The position numbers and the translations under genes are program-made. Under the pieces are notes generated by a model. The model searched no databases. It was not told where the DNA came from and saw only the letters and a list, made by a program, of their open reading frames with translations. Below, piece by piece: positions 5,653 through 8,335 of a stretch of 8,335 bases of DNA (positions are counted from its first letter, which is position 1; each line of letters opens with the position of its first letter). Location: assembly GCA_937893485.1 (NCBI GenBank), contig CALBJL010000114.1, positions 1 through 8,335 on the forward strand, read 5' to 3'. Origin of the DNA: an uncultured bacterium (lineage in GTDB: Bacteria > Bacillota > Clostridia > Lachnospirales > Lachnospiraceae).

Positions 5653-7230
5653 ATGGACTACAAACGAGTGTTGGTGTTACACTACACCAATGGAATGAGC
5701 GGCAGAGAGATCGCGGAGACAACCGGTGATGGAAAGACAACGGTGAACGAATTCCTGAAACGATTCCGGGAATGCGAGGAACTTTCATATCCCCTGCCAG
5801 AGGAAGTCACAAACGAATTCATCGCGGAAAAACTGTATCGCAAGGCAGGAAAGCCCGCCGCTGCTGAACTGTACAGAGACTTCGATCCTGAAGAAGTCTG
5901 CCGTACCCTCACCAAAAAGGGCGAAACGCTCAAGCACCTGTGGAAGAAGTACCATGCCTCAGGCATAGTGAACGGCAAACGCCCTCTGAGCTATCGTCAA
6001 TACTGCCGACGCTACCAGAACTGGCTCGGCAGCAGGAATGTCACGTTCCATATCCAACGTTATCCAGGTATCAACCTGGAGCTTGACTACGCGGGAAAGC
6101 CATTATGGCTGAGTGACCGGAATAATCCTGAGCGAAGAACTAAAGTGACCATTTTCGTGGCGGCACTTTCGTACAGCGATTACTTCTATGTCGAAGGCAT
6201 GACCTGCTGCGACATCACAAACTGGCTGAGAGTCAACAATAACGCGTTGACTTACTTTGGCGGAGTCACCCAGACCATTACTCCGGATAACTGCAAGGTG
6301 GCAGTGACAGAGAATAAGGACTGGATAGCTCCCGCCATAAACAAAGACTTCCAGGCATGGGCTGAACACAATGGGACTGTTGTCCTACCCGCCAAGGTAA
6401 GATCACCACGATGGAAACCGAATGTGGAAGGTCATGTCAGAATCATAGGCATGCATATTCTGGTCGACATGGAAAAGATGACGTTCTACTCACTGGATGA
6501 GTTTAACACGGTACTCTGGCAGAAGATGGAGCAGGAAAACCGTGAGAATTTCCAGGGGCTGACCTACTCAAGACGCGATTTGTTTGAGTCCGAGGAAAGA
6601 GAGGCACTTCTGCCATTGCCTGAAACCGTATATGAATATGTTGAGCGCAGGAAAGTGAAGGTCGGTCAGGATTTCTCGTTTGTCTATGACAAGGTTCACT
6701 ACTCTATGCCACGCAAATATCTCCGTAAGACGCTGAAGATCCGGGTCGGTTCAGAGAAGATATATGTCTACAACGAGCATGGAGATCTGGTTCGTACCCA
6801 CGACAGAAGCTATACTCCGAAAAGCTGGGTTGTGATCCCATCGGATATGCCGGACGAATACAGGGATTACGGCTATTGGAACAAGCCGTATTTCATTTCG
6901 AAGGCGGAAAGCATCGGACCGAACACAAAGCTTCTGATCCAGAATGTCATGGAGAAATTTGATTATCCGGTCCAGTCATTCCGGAGCTGCCACGGTATTC
7001 TGACATTTGCGGAGAAATACGGCAGAGACGCGCTGGAAGAATGCTGCCGCGAAGCCATTTTATATGGGAAATGCAGTTATACTTACATTTCAAGCACCAT
7101 CTCCATGTATTCGACTCCTTCTCCTGAACCGCCAATCGATCGGATGAAAAGCAGTCTCAGACCTGTCAATGAGGATACCGTTGTAACCGGTGTCTACAAA
7201 GACGATGACGAAAAGTATTCGCAGGAATAA
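5653..7230 (+). CDS. istA: IS21-family transposase IstA
   Basis: A 525-residue DDE transposase that binds the IS ends and carries out strand transfer together with the IstB ATPase. The N-terminus has the IS21 helix-turn-helix (about 14-40, MSGREIAETTGDGKTTVNEFLKR in two halves around residue 25). The integrase-type catalytic core holds D145 in LELDYAGK, D212 in TPDNCKVAV and E259 in KPNVEGHV. A beta-rich C-terminal domain follows (about 320-400). Length is normal for the family. ATG 5653 has the strong AGGAGGT 6 bases upstream. A 123-base gap separates it from istB, whereas in IS21 itself the two genes overlap or nearly so; the gap holds a long stem-loop. Confidence 0.95.
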   Translation: MDYKRVLVLHYTNGMSGREIAETTGDGKTTVNEFLKRFRECEELSYPLPEEVTNEFIAEKLYRKAGKPAAAELYRDFDPEEVCRTLTKKGETLKHLWKKYHASGIVNGKRPLSYRQYCRRYQNWLGSRNVTFHIQRYPGINLELDYAGKPLWLSDRNNPERRTKVTIFVAALSYSDYFYVEGMTCCDITNWLRVNNNALTYFGGVTQTITPDNCKVAVTENKDWIAPAINKDFQAWAEHNGTVVLPAKVRSPRWKPNVEGHVRIIGMHILVDMEKMTFYSLDEFNTVLWQKMEQENRENFQGLTYSRRDLFESEEREALLPLPETVYEYVERRKVKVGQDFSFVYDKVHYSMPRKYLRKTLKIRVGSEKIYVYNEHGDLVRTHDRSYTPKSWVVIPSDMPDEYRDYGYWNKPYFISKAESIGPNTKLLIQNVMEKFDYPVQSFRSCHGILTFAEKYGRDALEECCREAILYGKCSYTYISSTISMYSTPSPEPPIDRMKSSLRPVNEDTVVTGVYKDDDEKYSQE

Positions 7231-7244
7231 GCTGAATAAATCGA

Positions 7245-7293
7245 GTTTTTGCGCTGAAAAGGCTTGAATTTATGGGCTTTTCAGCGCAAAAAC
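7245..7293 (+). repeat. 17-bp perfect stem-loop between istA and istB
   Basis: GTTTTTGCGCTGAAAAG (7245-7261) is perfectly complementary to 7277-7293 around a 15-base loop, 14 bases after the istA stop. Neither strand has a T-tract directly after the stem, so it is not a standard intrinsic terminator. It may be an RNA-processing or stability element, or may block ribosomes or polymerase and so set the IstA:IstB ratio. Confidence 0.85.
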
Positions 7294-7353
7294 AACCTTA
7301 AATCAGCGTTTCCTTAGAAGCCTTCTGAGCCGCCAGGAAGAAGGTGAGCGGTA

Positions 7354-8094
7354 ATGAAATCCTCTGAAAAGGATATGGCTGTCATGCTGGATGAGCTCGG
7401 TCTTCCCGCTGCGGCTCTGCGCTGGAAAGAGCTCTCCGGAAGTCCGGAATATCCGGATTTTACGCCTGAGCAACTTCTGCGTGAGGTGATTGAGCCTCAG
7501 TATATTGAGACCATGAATAACCGTTACAAAACCAACCTGAGGCTCAGCAGGCTGATTGACAAGAGTGCTCTTGCGGAGAATCTTGTAACCGATGGTAAGC
7601 GGCGTTACAACGACGATATTGTACGTCAGCTTATGTCGTTCCGGTTTGTGGAAGATCGGCTTAATGTCGGCGTGTATGGTGTTACGGAGGCGGGAAAATC
7701 CTACTTCATGTCAGCTTTCTGTAATGAAGCTTGTCGTAGGAATTATCGCTGTATGTATATTGACTATTGCGACCTCCTGGATGAAATGTTAGTTCTGAGC
7801 CGCAGGGAGGATCTTGACAGATACCGGAAGCGGCTTAAATTCTATTCCAGAATCCAGCTTCTGTTCATTGATGATTTTGCCATCAGCCGGTATTCGGAGG
7901 ATGGGATCAAGATCTTGTATCATCTGATCAAGACAAGAACCGATCTTGGAACATCGACTATGTTCACAAGCCAGTACGCTCCCTCGGAATGGGGGAGGCA
8001 CCTGAGTGATGAAGAAGGCTGCTATGGTAAATTGGATGGAATCCGCAGACGACTGACTACCGGGTATACTGTGCATATTGAGAAGCTGCGGTGA
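7354..8094 (+). CDS. istB: IS21-family helper ATPase IstB
   Basis: A 246-residue AAA+ ATPase, related to DnaC, which in IS21 elements loads on target DNA and stimulates IstA. The N-terminal helical region carries the family pattern (MLDELGLPAAALRWKEL near 11-27). Walker A is GVTEAGKS (109-116); K115 and S116 are kept, but the usual TG before GK is EA. Walker B is LLFIDDF (169-175), with D173 and D174. TSQYAPSEW (205-213) fits the sensor region, and RRR at 231-233 could supply an arginine finger. ATG 7354 is supported by AAGGTGA at 7341-7347, 6 bases upstream. It is probably co-transcribed with istA through the intervening stem-loop. Confidence 0.94.
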   Translation: MKSSEKDMAVMLDELGLPAAALRWKELSGSPEYPDFTPEQLLREVIEPQYIETMNNRYKTNLRLSRLIDKSALAENLVTDGKRRYNDDIVRQLMSFRFVEDRLNVGVYGVTEAGKSYFMSAFCNEACRRNYRCMYIDYCDLLDEMLVLSRREDLDRYRKRLKFYSRIQLLFIDDFAISRYSEDGIKILYHLIKTRTDLGTSTMFTSQYAPSEWGRHLSDEEGCYGKLDGIRRRLTTGYTVHIEKLR

Positions 8095-8147
8095 GTTTGT
8101 TTTCTGATTTGTTATGACAGTCCGCACTGAGGCGCGGCTTTCGTTAC

Positions 8148-8215
8148 CGCCGGCAGTTTACCACAGGCTGACGCCTGCGCTTCGCGCCGCTCTTAGCGGT
8201 GGAAAACTGCCGGCG
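8148..8215 (+). repeat. GC-rich cloverleaf-like fold after istB
   Basis: Seventeen bases (8148-8164) pair with 8199-8215 with one A-A mismatch. The 34 bases inside can form three small hairpins in a row: AGGC-TGAC-GCCT (8165-8176), GCGC-TTC-GCGC (8177-8187) and CGC-TCTTA-GCG (8188-8198). The whole folds as a four-way junction. It is more GC-rich than its surroundings. It sits between istB and the right terminal repeats; a T6 run follows at 8233-8238, too far for a standard terminator. It lacks tRNA consensus bases. Confidence 0.75.
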
Positions 8216-8250
8216 AGATGATGTTGTTTCGCTTTTTTACATATTTACGC

Positions 8251-8320
8251 TGACCCGGAATTATGTCCCTGCTTGACCGGGAATTACGTCCTTGCTGACC
8301 CGGGGATGTGGCTATTTGCA
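8251..8320 (-). repeat. IS21 right end with periodic sites
   Basis: TGACC units start at 8251, 8274 and 8296 (spacing 23 and 22), mirroring the left end, and lead to GTGGCTATTTGCA ending at 8320. The outermost 47 bases match the left end in inverted orientation with only a few differences. These are expected IstA binding sites. Confidence 0.88.
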
Positions 8321-8335
8321 ATCAACAAGTCAAGG
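8321..8335 (-). pseudogene. Probable upstream fragment of the IS21-interrupted gene
   Basis: Fifteen bases lie beyond the IS21 end. On the minus strand they read in frame into the remnant at 5364-5487 when the element is removed (codons LDLL, with an Ile codon spanning the junction). The fragment is too short to identify a gene, and open frame over five codons is weak evidence. Confidence 0.35.

Larger units (their letters stand above)
5488..8320 (+). mobile_element. Complete IS21-family insertion sequence
   Basis: The element runs from TGCAAATAGCCACA to its exact complement, giving the TG...CA ends of IS21, and is 2,833 bp long. It carries istA and istB in the usual order. Extended terminal similarity includes CAGCAAGGACGTAATTCCCG at both ends. 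No target duplication is visible: CGAAATAG precedes it and ATCAACAA follows, although IS21 elements normally duplicate 4-8 bp. Both genes look intact, so it may be active. It lies within a minus-strand gene. Confidence 0.93.

Noticed and set aside
5424..5729. 101-codon plus-strand reading frame across the IS21 left end
   Set aside because: It crosses the IS boundary, the terminal repeats and the istA start in another frame; there is no ribosome binding site.
7789..8127. 112-codon minus-strand reading frame opposite istB
   Set aside because: Antisense shadow of istB, no start signals, no recognisable protein.
8148..8215. tRNA gene suggested by the cloverleaf-like fold
   Set aside because: No TTCRA T-loop, no D-loop consensus and arm lengths do not fit a tRNA; the closing stem is 17 bp instead of 7.

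Overview
The window looks like an accessory region from a Gram-positive, Clostridia-type bacterium, possibly a Ruminococcus or another Oscillospiraceae member. The evidence is a Spo0A-type DNA-binding domain (a family confined to endospore-forming Firmicutes and relatives), strong AGGAGG-type ribosome binding sites, TTGACA/TATAAT promoters with AT-rich spacers, and ISL3, IS21 and small serine-recombinase genes typical of that group. The genus is an inference.

Layout. Positions 1-282 are AT-rich and non-coding, with short repeats and a promoter. A gene at 283-1137 (+) encodes a Spo0A-like regulator with a degenerate receiver domain, followed by a terminator-like hairpin (1183-1221). A promoter embedded in an inverted repeat then drives a 462-residue ATPase with a C-terminal DUF234/PD-(D/E)XK-like domain (1357-2745, +). 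A non-coding control-like stretch follows (2746-3007): four AATCAAG repeats, two palindromes and one perfect DnaA box. An ISL3-family transposase runs on the minus strand (3090-4391). The only exact repeats flanking it are a 15-mer in direct, not inverted, orientation. A small serine recombinase follows (4661-5356, +), whose promoter shares an 18-base core with the ATPase promoter.

Positions 5488-8320 hold an apparently complete IS21-family element with istA, istB and 22-23 bp periodic terminal repeats. It interrupts a minus-strand gene: the last 40 codons survive at 5364-5487 and end in a terminator overlapping the recombinase 3' end. Sequence beyond the right end of the element (8321-8335) continues the same reading frame when the element is removed, with no target duplication.

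How it works together. Three DNA-mobility modules (ISL3, serine recombinase, IS21) are stacked next to a regulator/ATPase pair, as in a plasmid or genomic island that has collected insertions. I see no complete, clearly new multi-gene system. The most unusual points are the pseudo-receiver Spo0A paralogue, the origin-like control region, the direct-repeat flanks of the ISL3 gene, and three RNA-structure features in the IS21 element: a fold that can hide the istA ribosome binding site, a 17-bp perfect stem between istA and istB, and a cloverleaf-like fold after istB.
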